Shown: positions 24,401-36,633 of the stretch, piece after piece
Layout of the letters: each line of letters opens with the position of its first letter
Numbering within the stretch: the first letter of the stretch is position 1
Assembly: GCA_039707655.1 (NCBI GenBank)
Contig: CM077670.1
Span: 148,966,001-149,030,000 of the forward strand
Direction: 5' to 3'
DNA from: Elymus sibiricus
Lineage: Eukaryota > Streptophyta > Magnoliopsida > Poales > Poaceae
Length of the DNA stretch: 64,000 bases
Program-made: the position numbers and the translations under genes
Notes under the pieces: generated by a model
Seen by the model: the letters and a program-made list of their open reading frames with translations, nothing else
The model's database searches: none
What the model was told of the DNA's origin: nothing

Positions 24401-25849
24401 ATGCTCATTTGCATCCCGTAGACTAAATGAGTTACCCTTGTTGATGTTATGTTAAATGGTAATGTTGCCCATCCATGGTTACATTGATATCATGTTCATC
24501 TGCATTATTATTTCATTATGTATTTTATTGTGACTCAGCTCATCACCATTCAAGTTAAACCAGACATTAATCGAACTTGAACAAATCTGTTGGTTGAGTC
24601 ATGGTGCCACCGAATCGAGCTCACCAGTGCAACCACACTTGCCTGGATGGGGAGGCCCTAATGCGGTCTATTGTCATGCCTCTCGCCGGTGCCTCCAACG
24701 AGGGAAGGTTATGTGCGCGCGCTACCCTGATCAGGTAGGCGGCCATAAGCCTTGAGTGCCCGAGTTGTGTTGTACCCGGGTGTCCCCGTTTGGGACGAGT
24801 TTGTTTTGACCACGACAGTGGCAGCCACAAAAGTGGCGGATGTCACGAGTTGGCATCAGGGCAACCCAGGACATAGCCCAAAGGGGAGTTTGTCGGAGTG
24901 GCCGGGAGAGTGTCATGCAATAGATTGGTTTTGTCGAAATGTCATTGGTCCACCCGAATGGGAGCACGAGGCCATGAGTTCCGTAGTGTGGGTACAGTGT
25001 ACTAACCTCTGCAGAGTGTATAATCTGTCGATAGCCGCATCCTTGATCAGGGACACAGTTCATAGTAGGTCACACTATGGGTCAACAGTAATAAAAATAA
25101 TCTGAATAATAACAACCCCAGTTCGATGAGAAAAGAAGTTGGTTGATCTTTATGCGGTCACGAGTTGATCATGATGGTATTCTTGATGATGGTGGATCAA
25201 GAGGTGATCGTGTGATGATCACGACGGTAAGAAAGATTGATACCTAAGGTGGCTACGAGATAACCTCCGCGCAGAGTAAGTTGGTCCATGAGACCTTAAA
25301 CGTCGACCCCCCCTTCCATGCTAGTGCTAGTATCATCATGTTCATATCATGAATTATATGTACCTGCCATGCTCATGTTGTTCTAGTAGTATCATGTTCA
25401 TCAATGGTAATTAACCTGTAAATGCCATGCTGTTGTTTGTCTTGATTGCTTTGGTTGCTGTGAGCTTGCGAGTACATTCAAAGTACTCACCTGGCGTGTC
25501 ATGCCAGATTGCAGCTGATGCCGTGATTGATTGTTTGTCGAGGATCCCGAGGTTGCGCTCTAGGATGCGTCCCAGCCAGAGTCCCTGTGGAATGGAGTTC
25601 ATCACCATCGTCGTCGTTCCGCTGCTAGAATCTATTCCGCTTCGAGATGTTCCGCTGCTAGCATAGAACTACCTTAGCAGGCGAAGTGTCGCCGTGCCCC
25701 TGTAACCTTTGTAATATCGGACCCTTGTACCCCGTTTATTCGTAATAAAGAGCTGATTTGTTCAATGCCAAGCAGTGCCGTATTCCAGAAGACTTGACCT
25801 CTGGGCTGGAATACGGGGTGTTCCAGTTTCTCTGAGCCGGGGTGCCACA
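21432..25849 (+). repeat. LARD 3' LTR (4418 bp)
   Basis: It is collinear with 13257-18134 without the MITE, running from TGTAACACCCCGATTTTTGG to GGGGTGCCACA. The TATA box GCTATATAAGCCC is at about 23110 and an AATAAA lies at about 25744. After it, element G gag continues at the TACTT duplication. Confidence 0.92.
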
Positions 25850-27218
25850 TACTTTTGAACTTCCTGCCATGCCCAGACAAGATGGACGAATGGAGAGCCA
25901 CCATTCAGAGTCTCATCAGTTTTGCCGATCCCAGCAAAACACAAGACGTGGGGCCCTCACGGCGACCACCCACCATGTTGTCGGGACCATCACCAGAGAC
26001 GCCGCGCAAATGGTGCAGTCGCCTCGGCACCCCCCACTGACGCAGCGGCCAGCCCGCCGGTCAGACGACCATCACGTGCTGTCCATGGCTTCATCAGATC
26101 CGCGGTGCTGCCAAGATCAGCGCCAAGTGCTCCGCGAGCGGTGTGACGAAGACGCCCGCACGAAGATTGAGTGGCGCCGGGAAGCACGTCATCAATCTGA
26201 TGACCGTGCCAGGCCGGCAGTGAACGTGCTCGCTCCGGTAGCCGATGGGTACTTGCCCTACAATGTGGGGTGCCCAACGTTTACTCTTGAGCTGCGGCAA
26301 GTTCGCTAGCCGTCCACCCGAGCCTTCAAGACAGAGCTGCCCGACAAGTATGACGGCACTCTCAACCCAGCCGAGTTCCGTGGCATCTACACCATCGCGG
26401 TGGAGGCTGTCGGGGGATGGGATGAGAAAGTGCTTGCCAACTACTTCCTGTTGACGCTTCGGCCCAACGTCAGGTCGTGGTTGATGAACCTGCCTGAGGG
26501 CTCCATCTCTTCTTGGGCGGATCTGTGCCATCATTTCGTTGGTGCTTACAAGGGTGGCCTCAAGATCCTGGGTCAGCCCAGCGATTTGCAGGTGATCCCC
26601 CAAAGGGATGGAGAGAACCTCCGCAAGTACATACAACGGTTCAGCCATGTGCACCACAACATCCCCGACATCTATCTCGCAACTGTTGTTGCCGCGTTCC
26701 ACATGAATGTGCGCAACCGCAGGATGCGGTCAGAGATGAATGTCGATCAGGTCAAGACCATCAACGATCTGTACGCCTTGGCGGATAGGTGTGCACATGC
26801 TAAGGAAGGGAGGCGACTCCCTGGGGAAGATGCGGGCGCAGACGTCGGCTCCGAGGACGATGACGCATCAACCCCACAGAAGAAGAACAGAAAGCGCAAC
26901 AGAAAGCGCAAGAACAATACAGTACTGGCCATCGAGAGCTCCAGCGACACCAACGCCACCAAGAAGCCGAAGGCAGACATCCCCGGCAAGGAGGTTGCCG
27001 GGTGCGATGCTTGCCGGGAGGCTGCGGCGGGCGAGAAGGCCGGCAAGACCGGCGGACCGAACTGCAAGATCCACCGCACCAAGGGCCACGATCTCCAACA
27101 ATGCCGGCAAGTAGAGCAACTTGCCAAAAAGCAGAAGCCAGAGTATGAGAAGCGAGACAAGGAGAAGGCCCAAGATGGTGCTGGTGGGTCCGGCAAGAAA
27201 GACGATGGTGGCTGCTGA
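25850..27218 (+). pseudogene. Element G gag, core and zinc knuckle
   Basis: After the LARD the gag frame (third frame) runs to a TAG at 26307, then open to a TGA at 27216. The core reads FKTELPDKYDGTLNPAEF, ANYFLLTLRPNVRSWLMNLP, ISSWADLCHHFVGAYKGG and RFSHVHHNIP, the standard retrotrans_gag pattern. It is followed by an acidic then Lys/Arg-rich region and a C-x2-H-x4-H-x4-C knuckle (CKIHRTKGHDLQQC). The protein would package element RNA. Both stops can be read as single C-to-T changes. Most of the gag is otherwise preserved. Confidence 0.85.
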
Positions 27219-28208
27219 GGCCGTTGCGGTAAGGCCAAGCAGCCAAAAGAGAAGGCTGCTCAGGGCCAGCAAGAAGGGGGTGATAGTGATGAGGACAGAA
27301 GCGGGTCCGGCAAGGAGTTCCAAAATGCGGTGGATGCCATGTGTGTTGACGGAGGCGCATCTTTGCACTCCTCGCACCGGCAACTAAAGCAATGGATCCG
27401 TGAAGTCAATGCAGCAGAGCTGGTGATGGAGGCGCAAAAGCCACTCAGGTGGTCGCACTCGCCCATCATCTTTGACGCCAAGGACCACCCTGATCGCACC
27501 ACTGCGGTCGGGTGTTTGCCATTGTTGGTCTCGCCAACAATTCGCAACCTCAAGGTGACTAAGATGCTGGTTGACGGTGGGGTTGGCCTGAACTTGATCT
27601 CTCCAGACGTGATCAAGAGGCTGTAGATCCCCGACAAGGATCTCGAGGAGACAGGCAGTTTCCAAGGGATCAGTACAGGGAGGAACAAGCCGAAGGGCCA
27701 AGTCACGTTGCCGGTCATGTTCGGCGGCGAGCTCAACTATCGGACGGAGAAGATTACCTTCGACGTCGTCAAGATGCCGCTGCCATACAATGTGATTCTG
27801 GGCCGCCCAGCCCTGGCAAAGATTATGGCTGCGTCGCACTATGCGTATAATGTCATCAAGATGCCAGGGCCGATGGGGGTCCTCACCCTCAAGTCAAATC
27901 ACAAGGATGCGATCATCTATACCGACAAGCTATACCGGGAGGCGACGGCAGCAGCTGCCATCGAGGCGCTTGCCCCTGCCGTCAAAGCTCCCGAGGAAGG
28001 AAAGAAAAAGAAGACCGGCATGACCTCTGGGAAGGACTCCGGGAAGCACACTTCAGAGTGCAGCATGCCTGTCGAGGACATACCAGAGAGCTCTACCAGC
28101 AAGAGCAAGAGCGCCAAGGCTTCCGCATCCACCACCAAACAAGTTTCTACGAAAGGGGATGGGACGAGCGGCACTTTTTCTGAAAGTGCCACTCTCGGCA
28201 ACAAATAG
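27219..28208 (+). pseudogene. Element G protease-like segment
   Basis: The frame continues in phase with gag. It holds the Gypsy aspartic-protease-like motif KMLVDGGVGLNLISPDVI (the plant Gypsy LVDGG variant of D[ST]G), followed by FGGELNYRTEKITFDVV and LPYNVILGRPALAKI, which is the flap/ILGRP part. A TAG at 27624 separates the two and probably replaced CAG. The domain would process the polyprotein. After it comes a Lys/Ser-rich linker ending at a TAG (28206). Confidence 0.8.
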
Positions 28209-28760
28209 GTAGTCGAGTTCATTGCCTTCCTATGGGTGAATGCCAGTGTGCTTGCCCGGCAAGCACCTGACGTCCCTGAAGTTCTTAGGAGGGTAACTGA
28301 GCACCACCTTGCTGTCTGCCCTCATGCGAGACCCCTCAAGCAAAAGGTCAGGAAGCAAGCCTTGGTGCAGAAACAATACTCCCCACGGAACTCAAACACG
28401 GGTCACCTCGAGTATTGGCCTTCAATGAGGAGGACCAAGATGAGCTGTGGCATGACGATGCTGCGCTCCTAGAGGAAGATCATTTCTAGGCTGCCGCCCA
28501 TGCTGCACGGTGCCAACAAGCTTTGTGCCGCTGCCTTAGTCGCAAAGTGAAAGCCAGGGACCTTGAGAAAGGCGACCTTGTTCCTCGTCGGATTCGATCC
28601 ACGAAGGATAAAAAACAAATTGACGCCGAAGTGGGAAGGCCCTTACCGGGTAATACGAGTCACTAGGCCCGACATAATGCACCTAGAGACCGAAGATGGC
28701 ACTCTGGTGCTAAACTCATGAAATATTGAGCATCTTCGTAAGTTTTACCCGTAAGGCGCG
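28209..28760 (+). pseudogene. Element G pol remnant: pre-RT fused to post-integrase sequence
   Basis: The first part encodes HHLAVCPHARPLKQKVRKQA, the region that normally sits just upstream of RT in this Gypsy group. About 45 bp later (near 28380), in another frame, sequence normally found just after integrase appears: LKHGSPRVLAFNEEDQDE, then AARCQQALRRCLSRKVKARD and LEKGDLV. RT, RNase H and integrase, about 2.5-3 kb in relatives, are missing. Further stops and shifts follow. The element therefore depends on enzymes in trans. Whether this is a family-wide structure or a private deletion cannot be told from one copy. Confidence 0.75.
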
Positions 28761-29544
28761 GTTGCCGGGCTGCCCGGCAACCTCTTTTGTACAAGTTTGC
28801 CGTCAAGGCATGTAATCCTTTGTACAAAGCCGGGCGCAGATCCCGTGCAAAATAAATAAAACTTAGATGTTTCACAATTCTTTGTCAAGTACATGTATAT
28901 TTATGTGTTGCATGCAGTCTTGTGTTACATTTTTCCCTTGCGTAAGGCGATTAATGAACCGCCAAGGTTCCATCCTCCTCTTTTCTTTTCTTTCTTAAAG
29001 GAAGGAAGGATTCCTCACATACAAGTTTCCCGGGGGGAGTGACGGTATGGATACCAAAGGACGCATTCAAGATGTCACTCTACGGCAAGAAGTACCACAA
29101 GGAATGAGCTAAGTTGCAAAACTTTGAAATAAATTCTTTGTTGTAGTAGCGGTTCTCCTTGAACGACTCTAGCCTTTGTATGAGAAACCTACACGCTAAG
29201 GAACCTTGTCGTGATCGACTGCGCTCTTACTTTGCTTCGAGTCCGCTCGGCAACTTAAGTAGCCGCGTTGTGACCGTCGAGTGTGACCTTGCCGGCAGCG
29301 ACACTTCCGGCAAGCTGCTAAGGACCCGCTCCTCAAGCACTTACGGCAAGGGTGTGCGCACCGGCAAGCTTCCGGCAAGCATAGGGTACAAAAATCATGC
29401 AAAGACAAAACGGAATAAGGAGAACGGCGCACATACATCCATCTTAAATGCAAGTTATAATACATCAAAGCCAAGTGCAGTTTGATCTAAGATAAATTTA
29501 TCTTGTGCATAAACTACATCTGCAACAAAGAACGACAAGGGAGG
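28761..29544. other. Element G region between pol scar and antisense gene
   Basis: No protein similarity is visible on either strand. It holds AATAAATAAA at about 28850 on the plus strand (a possible poly(A) signal) and several GCCGGCAAGC strings also common in the LTR. Confidence 0.5.
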
Positions 29545-31040
29545 CTAATCCCTGCGATCACCCTCAGTCCTCGGGATCTGATTGATCTTGTCGATAAGGG
29601 GAATGATGGCCCTTTCAGCAGCTGTGGTGTCCGTCCCCGGCGGCAAGGCCTTGAAACCCTTGGAGATGTCGACGTCAGGATTCCGGCAGATAATTTTGAT
29701 GAGCATCTTGGAGACGACCTCGATGCAAAACTTCCGAGACTCGTTGGCAAAGCTGGCAGATCTCTTCTCATGATGTTTCTTCAGTATCTCGAGGAGTCCA
29801 TCGAAGAAGAGGGAGAGGTTGGTGCTTCTAGAGTCATGCTGACCAACTGCGAAGCGATGTTCCTCCCTATCCATGACACTCACCTGAGCGGCGAGACGCT
29901 CGGCAACATCGACAAGGCGGCCAGTCCACAGATCCACGGCTTTCTTGTGCTCCTCAAAAGAGTTCGCAGCATTGGCACGCTCAGCCTTATCTTTTTCCCA
30001 GCTCTCCAGCAGCTCCCTCTCTTTTTCCCTGCCAACTTCCACGTCCTTCTCCAGAGTTGCGAGCCTTGAATTAAGGTCTGCCAAGGAGTTGTTGGTGGTC
30101 GAGAACTCTTGGGTTTTCTCGACGAGCTCCTCTTCAAGCTTCGACACTTTGGACTCCAACTCTGCCTTGGCGGCCTCAGTGCCTTCCGCGACTTTGACGA
30201 CCTCCGAGAGCTTGGTAGCGTGAGCCTGGGTTAGAGTCTCGATGGCCTGGTTATGGCCCTCCTCTAGCTCTTGGGTCCGCTGCGCCAGCAGAGTTTGAAT
30301 CTCCTCCTCCTTGCTGCGTTGCTTGACGGTGAGAGCCTCTTCTCGGGCGGCAAGGTCCTTTTCTTTAGCGGAAAGCTATGCTTCGCGCTCCGCTAACCTG
30401 CCATCCAGAGCCATTGCCTTCTCTTTGGCAGCGTCAAGCTTCTCTTCTTGCCTCCTGAGGCCATGAAATTTGCTGTTGTGCCAGGCGCGGATTTCCTCCG
30501 CCTTTTTCCTCAGTTTCTGTTTGGCCTGCCCTCTGGCTTGCCGTTGGGCGTGCAGCTCATCCCAGCGCCTGCCGTAGCGGTCTTGCACATCCTTGAGGCC
30601 ACTAGCCATCGTCTTCAGGAAGGCAAGATCCGCGGCGTTGTCGTCAGAACCGTCTGACGCTGCGACACTGCTGGAGAGGGGTGTCAAGATCTCCGCGATG
30701 GCTTCGTCAAAAGTAGGCTCCCCAGCACCAGATGAGCTGGGAGCCTCAGACTCCCGCTGCAGACGGACAGACTCTGGGAGGCTGATCAGGGCCTGCGCCT
30801 CGGATTCGCTAGGATGGAAGACAACACTCAACTTGTCGGTGCCGGCCTCTCCCATCTCAACGTCCGTAGTGGCAAGCCCAGATATGCCACCAAGGGGATG
30901 GGCCATTTCTTCAGGAGTTCTCCTGGCCTCCTCGGCGGCAGACGCAGCGGCCTTCATGCCGGAAATCCTGGCGGCCTCATCGGCGGCACTCATGGCGTGT
31001 CTCCCTGCGGATGCCTCCCCCCCCTCTGGAGGAATTGGAT
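29545..31040 (-). pseudogene. Element G antisense gene, last exon (Ala-rich and coiled-coil region)
   Basis: An acceptor CACCCTACAG (31050-31041, minus strand) opens this exon. The first half is Ala/Glu-rich with SAADEAARISGMKAAASAAE. The second half is a long heptad-rich coiled coil (KEKDLAAREEALTVKQRSK, ESKVSKLEEELVEKTQEF, RLATLEKDVEVGREKERELL). It ends with a globular-looking tail finishing at TAG 29545. One in-frame TAG at 30376 (probable CAG origin) splits two otherwise open halves of 231 and 277 codons. It is the C-terminal part of the Transposase_28-like protein. Confidence 0.7.
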
Positions 31041-31159
31041 CTGTAGGGTGAAGAAGGAAGAAGGAGCAAAGGGAAGAAAAATTCAAATTCCAGATCAAGT
31101 TCAAGAAAACAAAAAGAAGAAGCATTAGAAAGAGTCAAGTATACTTGGAAACAAGATTA

Positions 31160-31575
31160 CCTCGACGAGCATGAGGGAGGGACACCATTCCTCCTCCGGC
31201 AACCTCGGTTGCCGGCACCTGGTCCCCGGCAACATCGGTTGTCGGAGGGGCCTCCGCGCGGGTGAGCCCTTCTTGGGGCTCCTCTGGAGGAGGGCTGCCC
31301 CTTGCCGGTGAAAGTCTTGGTGACGGCCTAGGAGTCGAGGGTGCCGTCAAGAGGTCTATCCCTTGACACCATCCTTTCGGCTGGCTACTTTCCAGCCCCT
31401 TGTCGGTCTCCATTGCAGAAGATCCAACGGTGGTGCTCGCCAGCGGAAACTGTGCATATGCCTCGCGCGGGGGGCTCGAGCCAGCAACTTCAGGAGAAAT
31501 TGCACCTTGGTCGGTGCCAGTTGCCGTCTCACCCTCCTCGGTAATCCTGAGCCTCTTCACCAGCAGACTTCACCC
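31160..31575 (-). pseudogene. Element G antisense gene, middle exon (Pro/Ser-rich)
   Basis: Acceptor TCTTGTAG (to 31576) and donor CGAG|GTAATC (31160/31159) frame a low-complexity exon with KRLRITEEGE, then PRPSPRLSPARGSPPPEEP. The flanking introns are about 119 bp (31041-31159) and, before nested insertion, a short one in which the Tat element landed. Splice sites are read from sequence only. Confidence 0.55.
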
Positions 31576-31643
31576 CTACAAGATTAGGACAAAGAAGAAG
31601 ATCAGCTCAAGCAACAGAGTCTGGAAAATTAAGGAACACACGG

Positions 31644-32173
31644 TGTCATGGTTTTGACACGGCAAATGCCCTTGTGAAAGACTTGGAGATGAGGCCATCG
31701 CACAAGGGTGGAAGCTTAGCGGGGTTGATTGGGAACGAGAAGACACGAGATTACCCAGGTTCGGCCCCTCACGATCGAGGTAATAGCCTACATCCTGCTT
31801 GATTGTATTGATTGGGTCTCGATTACAAGGATGCGATCTCGCTAACCTAGCTCTCGAGGAGTTGCAACTTAGTATTTCTGGCCAAGGCGCTCCCCTTTAT
31901 ATAACAGGTGGAGCCCTAGATTTACATGAGAGTCCGGGTCATAATCCTAAGCCGTCTCCTACTCTTATTCTACTTATTCTCCAAGCCAGTCCCCCTGCCG
32001 TAGGTTTTCTCCTCGAGCCGGCCCATATGGTTGAGCCGGCCTTTCTCACCGGGCCTCCATCATGCTGGCCCATTGAATATCTCCTCAGCCCCGCAGTGAG
32101 ATAACCCACTGAGCCTGCTCTATGGCCGGGTCATCTTCCTGCCAGGTCTACATGCTGGGAAATATCCCCAACA
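31644..32173 (-). repeat. Tat element 3' LTR (530 bp)
   Basis: It is bounded TGTCATGG...CCCCAACA and 95% identical by eye to the other LTR. A minus-strand TATA (GTTATATAAAGGGG) lies at about 31890-31905. Confidence 0.92.
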
Positions 32174-32537
32174 TTAGCCCTCAGTTTGACTTGAATTTAT
32201 TCATGTTAAACTCCACCCTGAAAAACAATGAAATATTAATAGGAAAAAGATACTCCCAAATCTATTTCTCAAGCCGTCCTTTGGAGCCTCTTCCGCTCCC
32301 AGACATAACTCTCCAGCTTAAGCGACTCATCAAGTATTCTTTACAGACTCAGCATTTTTCTCCGTGACCTTGCTGACGACGTCACAACCAAACTCCGCAA
32401 AATCCGGAATGACATGACAATGAATCTTTTAATGGTTTCATATCATCTTGTCAGGCACGAAAATCGAGGAGCCTTTTTTGCCACTATTTATTGCGCCGCC
32501 TAGGGCCTTGCGCATGCCATTTGGGATCCTGCCGCGC
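32174..32537. other. Tat element region between 3' LTR and antisense promoter
   Basis: About 360 bp without coding similarity. Next to the LTR the minus strand shows CTGAGGGCTAA, the probable polypurine tract. The plus strand further right is the upstream region of the antisense gene. Confidence 0.5.
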
Positions 32538-32550
32538 CTATAAATAGACC
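32538..32550 (+). promoter_or_regulatory. TATA box of the Tat antisense gene
   Basis: CTATAAATAGACC is a near-consensus plant TATA box in the context GCCGCGCCTATAAATAGACC. It is followed by a pyrimidine-rich leader (TTCCTTCTCTACTACTC) and, after a leader exon, by a donor (AATCC|GTAAGTTTCC, about 32749). The first ATG of the coding region is at 33248. This supports a separate transcription unit antisense to gag-pol. Confidence 0.75.
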
Positions 32551-33247
32551 GGCGCCTCCCCCACTTCCTTCTCTACTACTCTGCTCGTCTTCTTCTTCTA
32601 CTCCTCTGACGTCGCCGGGCCCCTTCAAGCTTCACCAGCACCGCCTCGAGCTTCACCGACCGAGTCTTGCTCGCATCGCTGGAGCTCATCCGGTCCCGCT
32701 CGCGCGGCCGTTTCCGCCGCACTTGAAGACCACGAGACTCATCGGAATCCGTAAGTTTCCTTTTCCTTTCCACCATTGCCATTTTGTTCTTCGCCCGTTC
32801 TTCGCAGTTCATCACATTGGTAGTTACAGATCCAGAAACAGCAGCAAATCTCCATTTAAACAATCATAGAATCGGTCCGTCGCATTTTTTGCAATCGCAG
32901 ATCTACCATCTTATCCCAAATGAGTCCCCCACTGTACTTATTTCTTGCCTCGAAGAACAGACCTTGGTTTTATCTCCCTATTTTCGGTCAATTTCTAGAT
33001 CTATAGAACATGTTAACTGATGCGAAACATGTTTAGTGACTCATGACCCAGACCATGCTCAACACTTGCAAAAAATCCTCGTTATGAGATTCCCGGCTTA
33101 TCTTATGCATGAAGTTTTGACCCGGGTTATATTCACACTCCTTCTTGTGACTCGGTAAATATTCCTACTATCGGATCATGCTTTTTTACTTTATGATAAC
33201 CTGGAAAACCTTTGAATTGCCAAGTCTAAGATTGTTAACTGGGCAAA

Positions 33248-36200
33248 ATGGCTCCCAAGTCTAAGATTGTTAACTGGGCAAAATCCAGCATGTCTGAGCT
33301 TAGCCTGCAAGCCCTGGTGGACTCCGGGCTGCTGCCGGCTAAAGAAACAATTGCATGGCGTGCTTCTGAGGAAGAAATTCACCCTTAGCCGGATTAGAAC
33401 GAGATCATCATATTTGCTGATCATGTCTCAAGGGGCTTCTGCCCTCCGGGCTCTAAGTTCTTTAGAGACGTGCTGCATTTCTTCAATATCAGGCCTCAAG
33501 ATCTGGCCCCCAACTCCATCTTCAACCTGTGCCAATTCCAAGTATTCTGCGAAGTTTATCTACAACTTGAGCCATCTATTAGCTTGTTCCGGGAGTTCTT
33601 CTACTTGAACCGCCAAACAGAGAACAAGGATGGCCCAAGGGTTGAACTTGGTGGAATCTCTATCCAAAGAAGGAAAAACATAGTATTCCCCAACGCCAAG
33701 CCGGCCAGCCACCCCAAGGATGGCATAAAACCTGGTTTTACTGCATGGACACCTCCCTCGAAGGGCAACACCCACTCCCGGGTTATTGGGCAAGCCGGCT
33801 TGCCGCCAATGCAGCCTTCTCGGGCTTCCCCTCCAAGGAGGAAAGGGAAAGTCTGGAGCCTCTGTATCCAAAGATGATCACTTTGATCGCCCACGGCCTG
33901 ACAGGCATTGATCTGACCCGGACTTGGATCGAATGGCGCATTCAACCTCTTAGCTTGAGGGCCCAACTTATGCATACTTACACCGGCCATCCAGAAGATC
34001 CACTTTGATTCAGCCGGGTTAACCTCCAGGAGAAGGATGTCCTAAAATTTTCCAAGAAGCTTCTTGGTGAAACAAGGGACGATATCAAGCTCGTGGGACT
34101 CGCTCCCTTTTACTCAAACAACCCGGCACCTGATGTAAGCCGTCTTTTGTTGTCTTTCATTTTGCCAACACTATTTTATCCTTGTCATAATTTTTATCAA
34201 TCCGTCATGATATAGGAGAACGCTGACTGGTGGCGTTTTGAAGTTCAAGACTGTACTCCTCCTCGAGAAGACGGCGAAGAAGATCCAGAGGATGATGAAG
34301 ACAATGAGGTAGAACTTGACTCTCTCAGCCGTCTTTTTAACCAGCTTGTTGATGCCGACTCTCCACAGGAAGAAGCTGAGATCAGCCGTACCAGTGAGCC
34401 AGAGGTAACCTTGATCTCTTCAGACTCTGACACTCCAAAACCTATAAAAAAAGAAATCCCGGATTGCAGTCCGCAAATTCCGAAAGAAAACCCGGGTTAC
34501 CGTCCGTAAAGTCCTTTTTTCACATCAGGATGCTCACTTAGATCCCCAATTTCTTTTGAAGAAAACATAGCTCGCAGGAACATCAAAAAGGAAAACCTGG
34601 AGCAATGAAGGAGAATTAAGTGGCGGGTTACCAAACGAGCCGCCAGCACGAAGAGCGTGGACAGAGGCGCCTCTTAGTCCAAGTCCCTCTTTACATCACA
34701 CCGGTCGTTTCAAAGAGCCACTGCATTTGAATGACTCGGCATACCAAACGTCGCCCTCTTCTGATGAGTCGAGAGCCACTCAGGCGCCGGCCTTTAATAT
34801 CAATCCTGGGTAATCAATTTGCTTACTCATGTTTTATATATAATGGATTCTTGCTCTTTTATCTTCTAACCAAATGACTCTTTGTTCCTTGCATAGTGCG
34901 AAGGCCATTAAGAAGAAGACCACCGCCGGGTCGTCTGACCCGGTCGTTCAAGCGGTCCCTTCTCACGAAGATGCGGCGGCTAACCTGGTCATTCCAGATG
35001 AGTCGGCTCTGCAGAACGACCCGCCGCTTCAAGATGCCACTGTGAGCCCGGCTCGTGCCTCCTCTCCTATCCTTCAGGAGGATTTAATTGTAGAACATCC
35101 TGCCAAGAAGGCGCAAGATGAAGTAATAGTGACCGGTGAGCAGCAGAACCCTCCGCCAGAGATCTCAACTACTTTAACAAAGATTTCTGCCAAGACGGAG
35201 TCACTCCTGAAGAACAAAGGAAAGGCATCTCTTAATGTTCATGCTTTTGAAGAGCAAGTTGCGAACACACTACACCTAGCTGTGCTGACCCGGCTGTCTG
35301 AAAGCCGGGACACCGAAATTTCCATGATAACTTTCCAGAAACGGAAATATGAGGTAACCTTCTGTCTCCTGTCTTAATATTCCCACATATATATGTAGCC
35401 CCCCAAGGGTCGGGTCATTATTAGATGATGACTCGGGTCTTCAAAAGTGCAATTGCAAAGGTAACAACAAACAGTAGCCCCCAAGGGCCAGCTCATCATA
35501 TTATGATGGCCGGGTCTCTATACGTAGTAATATAGATGAAACTGTGCATTAGCCCCCAAGTGCCATGTGGAATGCCCACATCCTCCTGGGACTTCATTGC
35601 TTTGTGAGAACTCTAATAAATGTAGCCCCCAAGGGCCGGGTCGACCAGAATGGCAGCTCAGGAGTTTCTTGCATAACTTGTAACTGAAATTGCCTTGCAG
35701 GATATGCTGAATCAAGTGGAGACACAAGCATCCTTCTTCTGAAAGGAGGCAAAAAAAAGAAACAAAGCTTCATGAGAGGGCTGAAGAATCATCTTCAGAA
35801 GCCAACAAATCCTTGCAGATTGTGAGAAACACACTGAAGGAATCTGAGACAGAAAGAGCCGCCTTGGTCAAGCGTGCAGCAGAAGCAGAAGCCAAACTCA
35901 AGCCGGTGGCTCAAGAACTGGCCACATTGAAAAATCAGATCACCAGCATGTGCAACGCCATCTTTGGTATGTAGCAAATTCACAAGCCGCCAACCGTGTC
36001 CTATCATAAAATACCACGCCAGCCACACTAACTTGATCCCGTCTTCTTGCAGGTGGGAAAACTCACAATCAAGCTGAACGGCCATTGGTGAAGCTGAAAG
36101 CCGTCTACACACTGGCTGAGCAATTATATATAGGCGGCGCGTGCTGCATCATGGCCGTGAAGAATACCAAGGCCCCGCCGCACTTGATTGCTGATATGTT

Positions 36201-36633
36201 AAAGGAGTTATCAGTAGTGCCAAGGTGGTTTGTAGAGTGGAAGAAAGCGGCTTGCCATGCTGGGGCTCTGACTATTTTTGTGCGCACCAAAGCATATGTG
36301 CCTGAATTGGATCCGGCTCAAGTCGTTGGCGGATATCCAGAGTTTAACGTGGATGACTCCCCGTTCACCAAGAAAGACTTCCTGCGATGCATAAAGGAGA
36401 CCCAGGTTGCCGCCACTGCGATTGCAGAAAAGATGAACCTGTCCAAATATCAAGCCAGATACTCGAAAGATAATGAGCAGATTGAGCAGCGAAACCCTCA
36501 ACCTGTGGCTCTTACACGTGCGCGTAAGACATCCTTTGCTCCTGAAGTTGACCCTTCCTCTGTAATAACCGCTAATGCAATGTTTGAAGCCTTGCGCTCA
36601 ATCCAGTGGTCGACCGGCGACTCAACAAGTTAG
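33248..36633 (+). pseudogene. Tat antisense gene, Transposase_28-like protein, multi-exon, broken
   Basis: ATG at 33248 gives MAPKSKIVNWAKSSMSELSL, with two in-frame TAGs shortly after (about 33386 and 33395). The domain FRDVLHFFNIRPQDLAPNSI ... CEVYLQLEPSISLFREFFYL matches the same family as the G antisense gene. A frameshift near 33732 is needed to continue with WFYCMDTSLEGQHPLPGYW. Further exons by splice sites: from 34217 (ENADWWRFEVQD, acidic tract), 34899-35351, 35699 onward (coiled coil, SETERAALVKRAAEAEAKLK), and 36053-36633, ending in a TAG. A 34-bp tandem duplication (33221/33255) overlaps the start codon region. Function is unknown; homologues are described in Tat elements as extra antisense ORFs. 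Confidence 0.75.

Larger units (their letters stand above)
13257..25849 (+). mobile_element. LARD-type retrotransposon with 4.4-4.9 kb LTRs, nested in element G
   Basis: Two long direct repeats (13257-18134 and 21432-25849) flank a 3.3-kb non-coding internal domain with an initiator-Met-type PBS and a polypurine tract. The TSD is TACTT (13252-13256 and 25850-25854). This matches the published class of large retrotransposon derivatives (LARDs; Sukkula of barley is the best known), which have LTRs of about 4.5 kb, an internal domain of about 3.5 kb and no coding capacity. LTR divergence is about 3% over the first 430 bp (13 differences by eye), lower than that of the G LTRs, so it is younger than its host. 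Family name not verified. Confidence 0.9.

Noticed and set aside
13257..25849. Naming the LARD as Sukkula and the other elements by their database family names
   Set aside because: Structure fits, but exact family assignment needs comparison with a Triticeae repeat library, which I could not do.
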